This document shows positions 24,196-33,070 of a stretch of 64,000 nt of DNA, piece after piece. Location: positions 1-64,000 of the forward strand of contig JAPPGB010000148.1 of NCBI GenBank assembly GCA_028821475.1, written 5' to 3'. Both the position numbers and the translations under genes were made by a program. The notes under the pieces are model-generated. The model made no database searches and was not told the DNA's origin. It saw only the letters and a list, made by a program, of their open reading frames with translations. The stretch comes from Spirochaetaceae bacterium. GTDB taxonomy: Bacteria; Spirochaetota; Spirochaetia; SZUA-6; Bin103. How positions within the stretch are numbered: position 1 is the first letter of the stretch; each line of letters opens with the position of its first letter.

Positions 24196-26178
24196 CTACT
24201 TGAAGAAGTAGATGTCGGGGCGTCCCTTGTCGCCGCCGCGGTCGAACGGCAGTTCGTCCGTGGGCCAGTTGTCCAGGCGTGAACTGTAAATCTTGAAGTA
24301 CCCCGGCGACGTAACGGTGCCGACCGCCCACAGGTTGTCGGCACCGATATCGGCCACCCGAGCCCACAGTTCCTGGCGCTCCGCCAGGTCGATGGTCTCG
24401 AAGCCTGCTCTATAGGCCGCCATGGCCTCCTGCATGGCGGGAAGCGGTTCCTCGCCCGTGCTCGGATCCACCCCCCAACGTTGCCACCCCGGCGAGAAGG
24501 GGCAGGTCGGATGCGCCGGCACCAGGTGGCCTTCGAAGTATCCGCTGAACGTCATGCCGGCGGCTCCGCCGTCGTCGACCTTCATCTCGATTTCATTGGC
24601 ACGGCACGTCTCGACCATCAGGCTGCGCTCGACAATCCGCAGGTTGACATCGAGCCCGACCGCCTTCAGGTCGTCGGCGATCAGTTCCGCGATGCGCTCC
24701 CCGGGCCCCCGGTTGGTGCGGCTGATCATGGTGATCTGAAGCTTGCTGCCGTCGGGACGTGTGCGGAAACCGTCCGAGCCCTTCTCCAGGCCCATTTCGT
24801 CCAGCAGGGCGTTTGCCTTGTCCGGATCGTACTCGGTCGCCGTGGTTGCCAGCCGCTCGTGGTAGTAGGGATCGCCCTCCGGCGTCCCGTCCTGCCACGG
24901 CCGCGACAAGCCATTGAACACCAGCTCGTTCATCTGCTCGCGATTGAGGGCATGAGAGGTGGCGAATCGAAACCGCTTGTCGCGAAAAATCTCTCTCAGG
25001 ACCGGGTCCTTGTGCGTCAAGTTGAAACCGAACGCGGTGTGCACGCGATCCGAAGCCGCGTACCGTGCCGCTACGATCTTGCCCTGGCCCTCGCGGTCCT
25101 TGGCGAGGTTGTAGGTCTCCATGCTGACGCGCGCTATGTCCAGCTCGCCGGCAAGCGCCTTCAGGTTGATGGTCTCCAGCTCCAGCTCCATGAAGCGGTA
25201 CAGCTCGTCGATATAGGGGAGCTGATTGCCGGCCGGATCCACTACCCAGTAGTACGGGTTCCTGATCATGATGATGTCGCCGGGAGTGCCCTTGGACAAG
25301 GTCCAGGGAAGCAGCACCGGCCGTTCCGTGTTGTGCAGGCCGCGCTGATCGAACTTGTTGGCGAACAGCGTCTGCCAGGAGTCGAACCCGCCTTCCTCGA
25401 CGAGCGCATCCAGGTCCCCTGCGTCCGCGTACGTGGGATGGAACTGCTTGAAGTAGTGCTTGGCGAAGCCGGCGATCGCCTTACCCGCCTGGACGCTGAA
25501 GAACACGTCGCGCGTGGGGCCGTTGAAGGTGAACCTGAGGGTGTAGTCGTCGATCTTTTCGACGCCCTTGTAGACGTGCGTCTCCATCTGGTGCTTGGTG
25601 AACACGTCAGGGTGCGGTTGCATCGTGGTGATGTCTTCCCACCAGAACACCACGTCATCGGCGGTGAACGGCGCTCCATCGGACCACTTCAGGCCCTCGC
25701 GGAGATGTATCACCCAGCCGCGGCCCGCGTCCTCCATGTCGTAGCTCTTCGCCAGGTTCGGGTAGATGTGGTAGGTCCAAGTGTGTTCCGCTATGCCGAA
25801 CCCGTACAGGCTGTACGGCTCCGCCCCGTAGGACCACGCCTTCCAGGGGTTGGCCATGTACATGGTGCCGCCGTACTTGCCGATTTTCTTGCCGATCACC
25901 AGCGGTTCGCTTGGCAGCCTGTCTTCTACGGGTGGCAGGTCTCCCGCGGCGACCATGGCGGCCAGCATCGGAGCTTCCTTGTACTCACCCACGCTCTGCC
26001 CCGTGGCTTGTTCGAACTCGGCGGGCGTCGCCCAGTGGTAGGTGTCGTAGACGACCATGTCCTGCTCGGGAGCGGCCTCTGCGGCGGTCTCGTCAGCGGC
26101 GGCGGCGAACATCAAAGGTGTGGACAAGCTCAGCGCGATGATGCCAATGACAAGTGCCGTTCCGTGTCTCCTGTTCAT
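24196..26178 (-). CDS. Peptide ABC transporter solute-binding protein (long family 5 type)
   Basis: A 660-residue exported protein starting MNRRHGTALVIGIIALSLS with an AAAADE cleavage region and no lipobox. It has the long-subfamily motifs: TYHWATPAEFEQATG, KEAPMLAAMVAAGDLPPVEDR, YGGTMYMANPWK, HLREGLKWSDGAPFTADD, RNPYYWVVDPAGNQLPYIDE, and DKRFRFATSHALNREQMNEL. It is the first gene of the complete opp operon that runs down to 19895. ATG 26178 follows AGGAAC. The 260 bases upstream (26179-26437), up to the end of the next oppC, must contain the promoter; I see no certain boxes. Confidence 0.92.
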   Translation of the reverse strand: MNRRHGTALVIGIIALSLSTPLMFAAAADETAAEAAPEQDMVVYDTYHWATPAEFEQATGQSVGEYKEAPMLAAMVAAGDLPPVEDRLPSEPLVIGKKIGKYGGTMYMANPWKAWSYGAEPYSLYGFGIAEHTWTYHIYPNLAKSYDMEDAGRGWVIHLREGLKWSDGAPFTADDVVFWWEDITTMQPHPDVFTKHQMETHVYKGVEKIDDYTLRFTFNGPTRDVFFSVQAGKAIAGFAKHYFKQFHPTYADAGDLDALVEEGGFDSWQTLFANKFDQRGLHNTERPVLLPWTLSKGTPGDIIMIRNPYYWVVDPAGNQLPYIDELYRFMELELETINLKALAGELDIARVSMETYNLAKDREGQGKIVAARYAASDRVHTAFGFNLTHKDPVLREIFRDKRFRFATSHALNREQMNELVFNGLSRPWQDGTPEGDPYYHERLATTATEYDPDKANALLDEMGLEKGSDGFRTRPDGSKLQITMISRTNRGPGERIAELIADDLKAVGLDVNLRIVERSLMVETCRANEIEMKVDDGGAAGMTFSGYFEGHLVPAHPTCPFSPGWQRWGVDPSTGEEPLPAMQEAMAAYRAGFETIDLAERQELWARVADIGADNLWAVGTVTSPGYFKIYSSRLDNWPTDELPFDRGGDKGRPDIYFFK

Positions 26179-26437
26179 GTTTGTTCCTCCAGAAACAGTT
26201 GATCCGGTGTGTACTGCAAACGGCTGAATCCTGAGGTTTCTTTCGATGGATGTGAAAAGAGCCAGGCAGCGTCCGACTCGTGATGCGTCTCGATCCTCAG
26301 CGCTTCTCGGTAATCTCTCCCGTGGTCACCTCCCGCATCTGTTATAACCCTCGTTGGTAGCACGGTTGCGAGTGCCCGTCAAGGAAGCGCAGCGGCCACA
26401 GCGGCCACCTGCAAGGTCTCGGGTGCCGAACGACGGC

Positions 26438-27550
26438 TTACTTGTAGGGGTCGGCGGCGTCGCGGAGGCCGTCGCCGAAGAAGTTGAAGGCGAGCACGCT
26501 GACCACCACGAACAGGCCGGGCGTGAACAGCCACGGCATCGCCACCACCGAGTCGACGCTCTGCGCGTCCTGCAGCAGCACGCCCCAGCTTACCGCCGGC
26601 GGGCGCAGGCCGATGCCGAGAAAGCTGAGCGCGGTCTCCGCCAGGATCATGCTCGGCACCGCCAGGGTCGCCGCGGCGATGATGTGGCTCATGAACGACG
26701 GCAGCATGTGGCGGAAGATCACCCCGCGGGTGCCCACCCCGTCCAGCACCGCGGAGGTGATGAAGTCCTCCTCGCGCAGCGACAGGTACTTGCCGCGCAC
26801 CACCCGCGCCAGCTCCGGCCAGCCGAGCAGCGACAGGATCAGGGAGATGAAGAAGAACACCTTCACCACCGGCCAGCGCAGCGGCAGGGCGGCGCTCAGG
26901 CCCATCCACAGCGGCAGGGTGGGGATCGACGTGAGCACCTCGATGAAGCGCTGGATCACCATGTCCACGGCCCCGCCGAAGTAACCCGAGATCGAGCCGA
27001 GCACAATACCGAAGCAGAAACTGAGCGCCACCCCCACCAGGCCGATCGACAGCGACAGGCGGGAGCCGAGGATGATGCGCGACAACAGGTCGCGGCCGTC
27101 GCGGTCGGTGCCGAGCAGGTACGCGCGGCCGCCGTCGGCGGTGCCGAACAGGTGGACGTGCCCCTGCCACAGGTCCCACAGGCGATAGCCGTCGCCGCGC
27201 ACGAACAGGGCAATCGGGTGGCGCCGGTCGGGGTCGATCTCGTAGCTGCGGGTGAGGGTCTCCATGTTCACCGTCTGCACCACCCCGTACACGAACGGCC
27301 GCTGCAGCCGCCCGTCGGCGAACAGGCGTACGCGCATGGGCGGCGCGGCGGGGTGCTCCACGTCCCGGAAGCGCGGATCGTAGGGCGCGCAGAACTCGGC
27401 GAACGCGGCCATCAAGTAGCAGATGACGATGACGATGGCGCCGGCCACCGCCAGCCGGCTCTTCTTGAACTTGCGCCATACCAGCCGCCACTGCGGGATG
27501 CTGGCGCGTGGCGCGGACAGTGCCTCGTGGGCCGCCAGTTCGGTCGCCAC
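26438..27550 (-). CDS. Peptide ABC transporter permease, OppC type with periplasmic insert
   Basis: A permease of about 370 residues, closely similar to the 22028 protein: WRLVWRKFKKSRLAVAGA, PPMRVRLFADGRLQRPFVYG, HVHLFGTADGG, LGTDRDGRDLLSR, LSLLGWPELARVVRGKYLSL, and LRDAADPYK. It carries the same periplasmic insert. The start is uncertain: GTG 27550 (MATELAAHEAL) is reasonable, and longer forms would begin in arginine-rich, non-conserved sequence up to 27679. Unlike the other sets, a 187-base gap holding a palindromic repeat separates it from oppB. Confidence 0.88.
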   Translation of the reverse strand: MATELAAHEALSAPRASIPQWRLVWRKFKKSRLAVAGAIVIVICYLMAAFAEFCAPYDPRFRDVEHPAAPPMRVRLFADGRLQRPFVYGVVQTVNMETLTRSYEIDPDRRHPIALFVRGDGYRLWDLWQGHVHLFGTADGGRAYLLGTDRDGRDLLSRIILGSRLSLSIGLVGVALSFCFGIVLGSISGYFGGAVDMVIQRFIEVLTSIPTLPLWMGLSAALPLRWPVVKVFFFISLILSLLGWPELARVVRGKYLSLREEDFITSAVLDGVGTRGVIFRHMLPSFMSHIIAAATLAVPSMILAETALSFLGIGLRPPAVSWGVLLQDAQSVDSVVAMPWLFTPGLFVVVSVLAFNFFGDGLRDAADPYK

Positions 27551-27693
27551 GTCAGCGCCGCAAGACCGCCGCGGTGCGGCGTCCCCTCGGTCGCAGCCGG
27601 TCTGCACGATGAATCCGTCGCACTCCGACCGACCCCTTGCGCCCCAAATCCGCCGCCGCCGCCGGCGCCTTTTGCCCATCCCACCTGGTCACC

Positions 27694-27740
27694 AGGAGTC
27701 TGTCGATATGCCGCTGACGCTCCAATTCGACAGACTCCTA
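27694..27740. repeat. AGGAGTCTGTCG palindrome (copy B)
   Basis: AGGAGTCTGTCGA (27694-27706) and TCGACAGACTCCT (27727-27739) are perfect inverted repeats around a 20-base centre. They are the same sequence family as 1806-1842. The TAG stop of the oppB gene (27738-27740) is formed by the outer end of the repeat. Either a terminator/processing element or the ends of a miniature element. Confidence 0.65.
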
Positions 27741-28724
27741 GTGGTACCTGATGCGGGGGTCCACGACCGCCAGCAGGATGTCGGACAGCAGGATGCCGAC
27801 CACCGTGCATACCGAGATCAGCATGATGTAGGCGCCGGCGAGCATCATGTCTTGCTGCCGCAGCGCCTGCAGGAACAGCGGCCCCGCGGTGGGCAGGCCG
27901 AGCACCACCGACACGATCACGTCGCCGGAGATCATGCCCGGCAGCACCCAGCCGATCGACGAGATGAACGGGTTGATGGCGATGCGCACCGGGTACTTCA
28001 TGATCAGCACCGTCTCGCGCAGCCCCTTGGCCCGCGCCATCTCCACGTACGACTTGCTGATCTCGTCCAGCAGGTTGGCGCGCAGAATCCGGATCAGCCC
28101 GGCGGTGCCGGCCACCCCGATCACGATGATTGGCACCCACAGGTGGCCGAGGAAGTCGAGCAGCTTGCCCCAGCTCCACTCGGCGGTGACGTACTTCTGC
28201 GAGAACAGGCCGCCGATCGAAATGTTCAGGAAGCGGTTGGCGAGATACATCATGATCAGCGCCAGCAGGAAATTGGGGATGGAGAGCCCGAGGAAGCCCA
28301 CGAAGGTGACGGCGTTGTCGGACAGGGAGTACTGCCGGGTGGCGGAGTAGATGCCGATCGGGAACGCGATCACCCACACCAGCACGGTCGCGGCGAGCGC
28401 CACCGTCATGCTGAGGATGAAGCGCGAGGCGATGATCTCGTCCACCGGGGCCTGCCAGAACAGCGAGTAGCCCAGGTCGCCGCGGGCCAGGTTGCCGAGC
28501 CAGCGCAGGTAGCGCACGTACCACGGCTTGTCCAGCCCCCACATCGCGCGCAGCCCCTCCTCGACGCCCGCGCCGTCGAACAGGGCGCCCGCCTCCGCCT
28601 GGCGCATCATGTAGGAGGTGACGAAGTCGCCCGGCGGCGCCTCCATCACGATGAAGGCCAGCACCGAGATGAGCAGCAGCACCGGAACGATCAGCAGCAG
28701 GCGGCGAATCAGGTATTCGGTCAT
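27738..28724 (-). CDS. Peptide ABC transporter permease, OppB type
   Basis: A 328-residue permease: MTEYLIRRLLLIVPVLLLIS, APPGDFVTSYMM, FPIGIYSATRQYSLSD, SIPNFLLALIMMYL, the EAA-type loop AKGLRETVLIMKYPVRIAI, and VDPRIRYH at the end. It is a close paralogue of 23109-24095. Partner genes are OppC (26438) and the binding protein (28998). No ATPase gene in this operon. Its stop codon lies in a palindromic repeat. The 273-base gap to the binding-protein gene (28725-28997) contains only a small GTCAC-GGA-GTGAC dyad. Confidence 0.92.
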   Translation of the reverse strand: MTEYLIRRLLLIVPVLLLISVLAFIVMEAPPGDFVTSYMMRQAEAGALFDGAGVEEGLRAMWGLDKPWYVRYLRWLGNLARGDLGYSLFWQAPVDEIIASRFILSMTVALAATVLVWVIAFPIGIYSATRQYSLSDNAVTFVGFLGLSIPNFLLALIMMYLANRFLNISIGGLFSQKYVTAEWSWGKLLDFLGHLWVPIIVIGVAGTAGLIRILRANLLDEISKSYVEMARAKGLRETVLIMKYPVRIAINPFISSIGWVLPGMISGDVIVSVVLGLPTAGPLFLQALRQQDMMLAGAYIMLISVCTVVGILLSDILLAVVDPRIRYH

Positions 28725-28976
28725 GATCGGCTCTCAGGCCAACGCGGGGCGGCGGGCGGCGGCACGCGCAGCGCCCACCGTGCCGCTGCCCGGCACCGGC
28801 CTCGCAACTCGCGGCGCAACACCCGGCGCCTCACCGCTCTCGGTGCGACGCCGGGTTCCGCCACGGCTGCCGGCGCGCCCGGGCTTTCGCCGCGGGCGCG
28901 TCAGCCTCGGAGTGCCCTGGTCCGTAACGAGCCGGCCGCCGGACGATGCCCGTGCATCGACTTCATCGTCTTCCAT

Positions 28977-28994
28977 GTCACGGAGTGACCGTGC
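28977..28994. repeat. GTCACGGAGTGACCGTGC repeat, copy 1
   Basis: An 18-base sequence with a GTCAC-GGA-GTGAC dyad just after the stop of the binding-protein gene at 28998. The identical 18 bases recur at 31383-31400, upstream of the same gene. The two copies flank the binding-protein gene in the same orientation. Confidence 0.6.
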
Positions 28995-28997
28995 GGA

Positions 28998-31022
28998 CTA
29001 CTCGCGGTAGAACCAGATCTCGGGGCGCCCTTTGTCGCCGCCCCGGTCCCACGGCAGGGTGTCCTCCGGGTAGTTGGCGAGCTTGGTGTTGATCACCTTG
29101 AAGTAGCCGGGATGCTGCACGGTGCCGATGACCCACAGGTTGTCGGCCGCCACGTCGACCATCCGGAACCAGATTTCCTTGCGCTCGGCGGCGTCGATGG
29201 TGCCGAGGCCCTCGCGGTACCACTCCATCACCTGTTCCATCTCCGGCGGCGGTCGCTCGCCCTTCTCGCCGAACGACTCGTACCACTCGTACCACAACTG
29301 CGCGTGCATGCTGCCGTTGGTGTGCACCGGCACGAATGCGGTGGCCGAGTTGCCGAGCCAGAAGCCGCCCTCGATGGTGGTCCAGGCGCCCGGCACCATC
29401 ACCGCGTCCTGGTCATTGGCGGTGGTGGTCTGCCGCACCACGCTGCTCTCCATGACCTTCAGGTTGACGTCCAGGCCTGCCGCCTGCAGATCCTCGGCCA
29501 TCATCTCCGCGATCCTGGCCGACTGCAGCCGCGCGTTGTCCCAGGTGAGCAGGTTGATCTGCAGCTTCTCGCCGTCGAGCCGCCTGCGGAAGCCGTCGTC
29601 GCCGACCGGCAGGCCGATCTCGTCGAACATCGCCCGCGTCTTGTCCGGATCGTACTCGATATAGGAGTGCGCCATGCGCTCGTGGTAGTAGTCGCTGCCC
29701 GCGTGCGAGGCGACCTGCCACGGCGGCACCAGCCCCAGGAACACCAGCTCGCTGATGCGCTCGCGGTTGAGCGCGTGCGAGGCGGCGATCCGGAACCGCT
29801 TGTCCATGAAGATCTCCCGCACCGCCGGATCCTTGTGGTTCAGGTTGAAGCTGAGCTGCGCGGAGTTCAGGCCCACGCCGGCCATGCGCTGGCCGCGTAT
29901 CTTGCCCTCAGACTCCTTCTCCTTGATCAGCCGGTAGGTATCCATCGGCACGTCGGCGAAGTCGAGCTCGCCCGCCTGCGCCTTCAGGTTGCGCACCTCC
30001 GGTTCGAGCCCGGCGAAGTAGTAGATGCGGTCGAGGTAGGGGAGCTGCTGGCCGGCCGGGTCAACCGCCCAGAAGTAGGGGTTGCGCTCCAGAATGTAGT
30101 CCCCCGGCGGCACCTGCTTCAGCGCCCAGGCCAGCAGGATGGGGCGTTCGGGGTTGGCGTTGCCGCGGATGTCCAGCTTGTGTTCGTAGAGCTCGATCCA
30201 GTTGCTGAACCCCGCCTCCTTCACCAGTGCGTCCAGCTCGTCCTTGTCCCGGAACTCGGGGTGGAACTGGCTGAAGTACTTCTTCTGGTGGGCCGGGACC
30301 GCCTTGCCGAAGTGCACCCAGAACAGGTTGTCGGACGGCTTGCTGTACTCGACGCGCACCGTGTGGTCGTCAATCTTGACCACGTTGTCGTACAGGCCGG
30401 TGGAGATGATGATGCGCGTGAACAGGTCGGGGAAGGTGGGATTGGTCGGCACGATGTGCTCCCACCAGAACATGATGTCGTCGGCCGTGAACGGCTCGCC
30501 GTCCGAGTAGCGCAGGCCTTCCCGCAGGTGCAGGGTGTACTTCCTGCCGCCGTCTTCCACGTCCCAGCCCTTCACCAGGTTGGGATAGGTGCCGGCGGTC
30601 CAGGTGTGCTCGGCCAGTCCCACGCCGTAGTTGCTGTACGGCGTGCCGGCGTACTGGAATGCGGCGAAGTGGCCGCCGCCCACGTGCAGGGTGCCGCCGT
30701 AGGTGCCGATCTCGCGGCCCAGCACCAGCGGTTCCAGCGGCAGCCGCTCTTCGACCGGCGGCAGCTTGCCCTCGCTCACCAACTGCGCCAGTTGCGGCGC
30801 CTCCGAGTAGTCCCCCACGGTCTGGCCGGTCGCCTGCGCGAACGCCCCCGGGGTGACCCAGTGGTAGGTGCCGAACTCATGTTCGTAGTTGTAGGCGCCC
30901 TCCGCCGACGCGTCGGGCGCCGCCGCCGTCTCCTCGTCGCCGGCGGCAAACACCGCGCCCGGCAAGATGGCCGCCGCCATGAAGAGCGCACACCAGGCGG
31001 CTCCTCTCATTGGTCCAGTCAT
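28998..31022 (-). CDS. Peptide ABC transporter solute-binding protein (long family 5 type)
   Basis: A 674-residue exported protein. ATG 31022 has an excellent AGGAGGTC site upstream and begins MTGPMRGAAWCALFMAAAIL with a VFAAGDEE cleavage region. Subfamily motifs: TYHWVTPGAFAQATGQTVGD, PQLAQLVSEGKLPPVEERLP, HLREGLRYSDGEPFTADD, RNPYFWAVDPAGQQLPYLDR, DKRFRIAASHALNRERISEL, and GDKGRPEIWFY at the end. It feeds the permease pair at 26438-28724. Two short pieces of a relative (IIISTGLY and RRLDGEKLQINLLT) are found joined together at 41140-41225. Confidence 0.92.
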   Translation of the reverse strand: MTGPMRGAAWCALFMAAAILPGAVFAAGDEETAAAPDASAEGAYNYEHEFGTYHWVTPGAFAQATGQTVGDYSEAPQLAQLVSEGKLPPVEERLPLEPLVLGREIGTYGGTLHVGGGHFAAFQYAGTPYSNYGVGLAEHTWTAGTYPNLVKGWDVEDGGRKYTLHLREGLRYSDGEPFTADDIMFWWEHIVPTNPTFPDLFTRIIISTGLYDNVVKIDDHTVRVEYSKPSDNLFWVHFGKAVPAHQKKYFSQFHPEFRDKDELDALVKEAGFSNWIELYEHKLDIRGNANPERPILLAWALKQVPPGDYILERNPYFWAVDPAGQQLPYLDRIYYFAGLEPEVRNLKAQAGELDFADVPMDTYRLIKEKESEGKIRGQRMAGVGLNSAQLSFNLNHKDPAVREIFMDKRFRIAASHALNRERISELVFLGLVPPWQVASHAGSDYYHERMAHSYIEYDPDKTRAMFDEIGLPVGDDGFRRRLDGEKLQINLLTWDNARLQSARIAEMMAEDLQAAGLDVNLKVMESSVVRQTTTANDQDAVMVPGAWTTIEGGFWLGNSATAFVPVHTNGSMHAQLWYEWYESFGEKGERPPPEMEQVMEWYREGLGTIDAAERKEIWFRMVDVAADNLWVIGTVQHPGYFKVINTKLANYPEDTLPWDRGGDKGRPEIWFYRE

Positions 31023-31476
31023 GCTGACCTCCTGTTGTTGAAGGGGACGCCGGAACCCGCCCGGCGCCAACGATACCCGTGACCGATACTTACACTGCCT
31101 CGGCATGCCGTCAAGCTCGTGCAGCCGCGTCCACGGCGCCGTCATGACAGGTGTGCGGCGGCGCTCTTCGAGAGGCTCCGGTCGAGGCCGTCGAGACCCT
31201 CGAGACCGTCGAGACCCTCGGAATTTGACGGTGTCAGCGGCATCCGCCTACGCCTTCCGGCCGGACAATGTTGCGCTCTCAAGCATATTCGAGTTGATCA
31301 AGATCGGCTTGCTGCCGCTCATCACTGTCCGAAGATGGCGGCCACCGTGCACTGCCCCATGCGCTGTTTCATGGTCGTTCGCGTCACGGAGTGACCGTGC
31401 TGACTCTCGTCATTTCATTCTACTTCCCGAAGGGTGATCGCTGACGCCCCGGCGGTTTCCGGACGGCGGTGCCGCT
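31023..31476. other. Intergenic region with 9-bp repeats
   Basis: About 450 bases without a gene. 31180-31221 is a short tandem array of 9-base units alternating CGTCGAGAC and CCTCGAGAC (about four units). 31383-31400 is the second copy of the 18-base GTCACGGAGTGACCGTGC repeat. The promoter of the binding-protein operon should be between 31023 and about 31150. A decayed gene cluster begins at 31477. Confidence 0.55.
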
Positions 31477-32085
31477 TCATGTGGCAGCGTCCGCGATGTC
31501 GAGCAGGTAGATCTGGCGGCCGTCGGCGTGGGCGGAGTCGATGGTGACCAGGCGGCCGCTCGGGTCGGAGCGCGGGTGCAGGTCGCAACGCGACTCGTCG
31601 CGGTACGCCTCCGGGGCGTGGAAGCCGCCCAGCTCGACGCGGGTGCCGGTGGGCACGTGGTACAGGTACAGCTCCTGGGTGCGGGTTCCTTCCCGCGGGT
31701 AGGTGTCGTTGAGGATCCAGTCCGGGTCTCTCAGGTAGGTGCAGTGCCCGTTCAGGGTCATGGCGTGCGTGCCGATCACCTCCACCCGGTCGGTGCGGTC
31801 CCGGTAGACGTAGAACGCGCCCTCGTGGGAGGGCTGCCAGGACCACGCCAGGATGGTCTCGGGGTCGCGCCAGATGAAGTGCGACATGCCGCCGTAGTCG
31901 TCCACCACGTGCAGGTCGGAGCCGTCGGCGTTGGCCGTGAACATGCGCGTGCGCATGCCCGGTACGCCGGGGGTCCGCCAGCGGTGCAGGAAGATGAAGC
32001 GCGTGCCGTCGGGGTTGAACAGCAGGTGGTTGAAGTAGTGCTTGGCCTGCGACAGGTCGGCGTGCGGGTAGGGGACGGAGACCCG
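31477..32085 (-). pseudogene. Beta-propeller (oligogalacturonate-lyase-like) gene, truncated copy A
   Basis: The C-terminal 195 codons of the 41240-42418 protein are kept almost unchanged: YPHADLSQAKHYFNHLLFNP, GMSHFIWRDPETILAWSWQ, HAMTLNGHCTYLRDPDWIL, and SGRLVTIDSAHADGRQIYLL. Upstream, only PGYHWFG from the N-terminus remains, out of frame and joined directly to SVPYPHADLS, so about 180 codons were deleted. The next residues belong to an M20 peptidase fragment. Nucleotide identity with copies B (35174) and C (41240) is very high, so the duplication is recent or was homogenised. Confidence 0.85.
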
Positions 32086-32089
32086 AACC

Positions 32090-32700
32090 AGTGGTACCCG
32101 GGCTGAGGAAGCCGTGCACTTCGCGCAGAATGGTCGCCACCGTCCACGGCGGCGTGAAGCGTACCTCGACGCCGACGCGTGCGAACTCGGGGACTCGGTT
32201 CACCGACTTGCTCTCCGACTCCAGCGTAGTGATGGTGGCGGTGGGGTGCCAGTGGTCGGACCCGTCGGTGGCGAGCACGTTGAACCGCTCGCGCATCCTG
32301 GCCTCCGGGTAGCGGCTCACCAAGTCTCCGAACAGCAGGACCATGATCGCCAGTGACCCCTTCATGTCACCGGCGCCCGGGCCATAGATGCGCCCGTCGC
32401 GCACGAGCGCCCGAAAGTGTCGCCGCAAGCCGTGGTCTAACACGTCTACTACATGCCCCACCAGCAGGATGGACGGTGTCTCGACCGCTGCTGAAGCACC
32501 ACCAGCGACGCCACGCCTTCGCAGAGATGCTCGTCGATACGCACGCCGGACAGCGGCCCTCGGCGGCCGCGCAGCAGGTCCAGGCCGCGCTCGATCGCCG
32601 ACGATCTCCGCACGTGCACCAGCGTGCGGGTCAGGTCAATCAGATCCGAGCGGACTTCCGCGCACAGTGCGCCATTCTACGCACCCCGGTTGGACGTCAT
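32090..32700 (-). pseudogene. M20 peptidase gene, decayed copy
   Basis: Pieces of the 42527-43750 gene in the same order. SDLIDLTRTLVHV and RIDEHLCEGVASLVV near 32470-32650 are followed by a frameshift. GRIYGPGAGDMKGSLAIMVL then jumps from SRYPEA straight to RMRERFNVLATD (about 75 codons missing), and SESKSVNRVPEFARVGV ends in EVHGFLSPG, where copy A of the propeller begins. The start region reads MTSNRGA then a stop. The 12-base repeat found in the intact gene is absent here. Confidence 0.85.
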
Positions 32701-32744
32701 GGCCCGCACCATTTCACCCGCGTCCCGCGGTCTCGGCGCCCGTC

Positions 32745-33004
32745 GCCGCCGTACCGGCCGTCGGCACCGCTTCAGGCACCATCCGCTGCCGCCGCGCCGA
32801 TTCCGGTACCGCGGCCGTCGGCGCCGTTCCAGCGCTGCAGCACCGGTTCCAGGTGGTCGAGTGAACTCAACGCCGGCTGCGCCGCCGGCGCAACGTGGAC
32901 GGCGGATCCGGTGCGGTCGATCAGCAACGGCGTGATGCCGGCGCGCGCCGCGCGCCGTACACGTCCCAGCGCGAATCGTCGTCGCCGACGAACACGTCTG
33001 GCCG
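32745..33004 (-). pseudogene. HAD hydrolase C-terminal fragment
   Basis: VFVGDDDSRWDVYG (with one base lost), ARRAGITPLLIDRTGS and LDHLEPVLQRWNGADGRG match the last 80 residues of the HAD protein at 43818-44591. The fragment begins abruptly at about 33004, exactly where the base composition changes to A/T-rich and the ImmA/toxin module begins. The HAD gene was probably cut by arrival of that module. Confidence 0.75.
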
Positions 33005-33070
33005 AATTGCAATATTGGCTTACGCATCGAATTACACTACACAAGTCTATCCGGCAGGCTCACTTGTGTC

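Noticed and set aside
31180..31221. 9-bp tandem units as a possible CRISPR-like array
   Set aside because: Units are contiguous without spacers and too short; no cas genes are in the window.
31415..32461. 348-codon minus-strand open frame over the decayed cluster
   Set aside because: The frame is open but matches M20 only in its first third and is out of frame with the propeller sequence; it is a pseudogene artefact, not a fusion protein.
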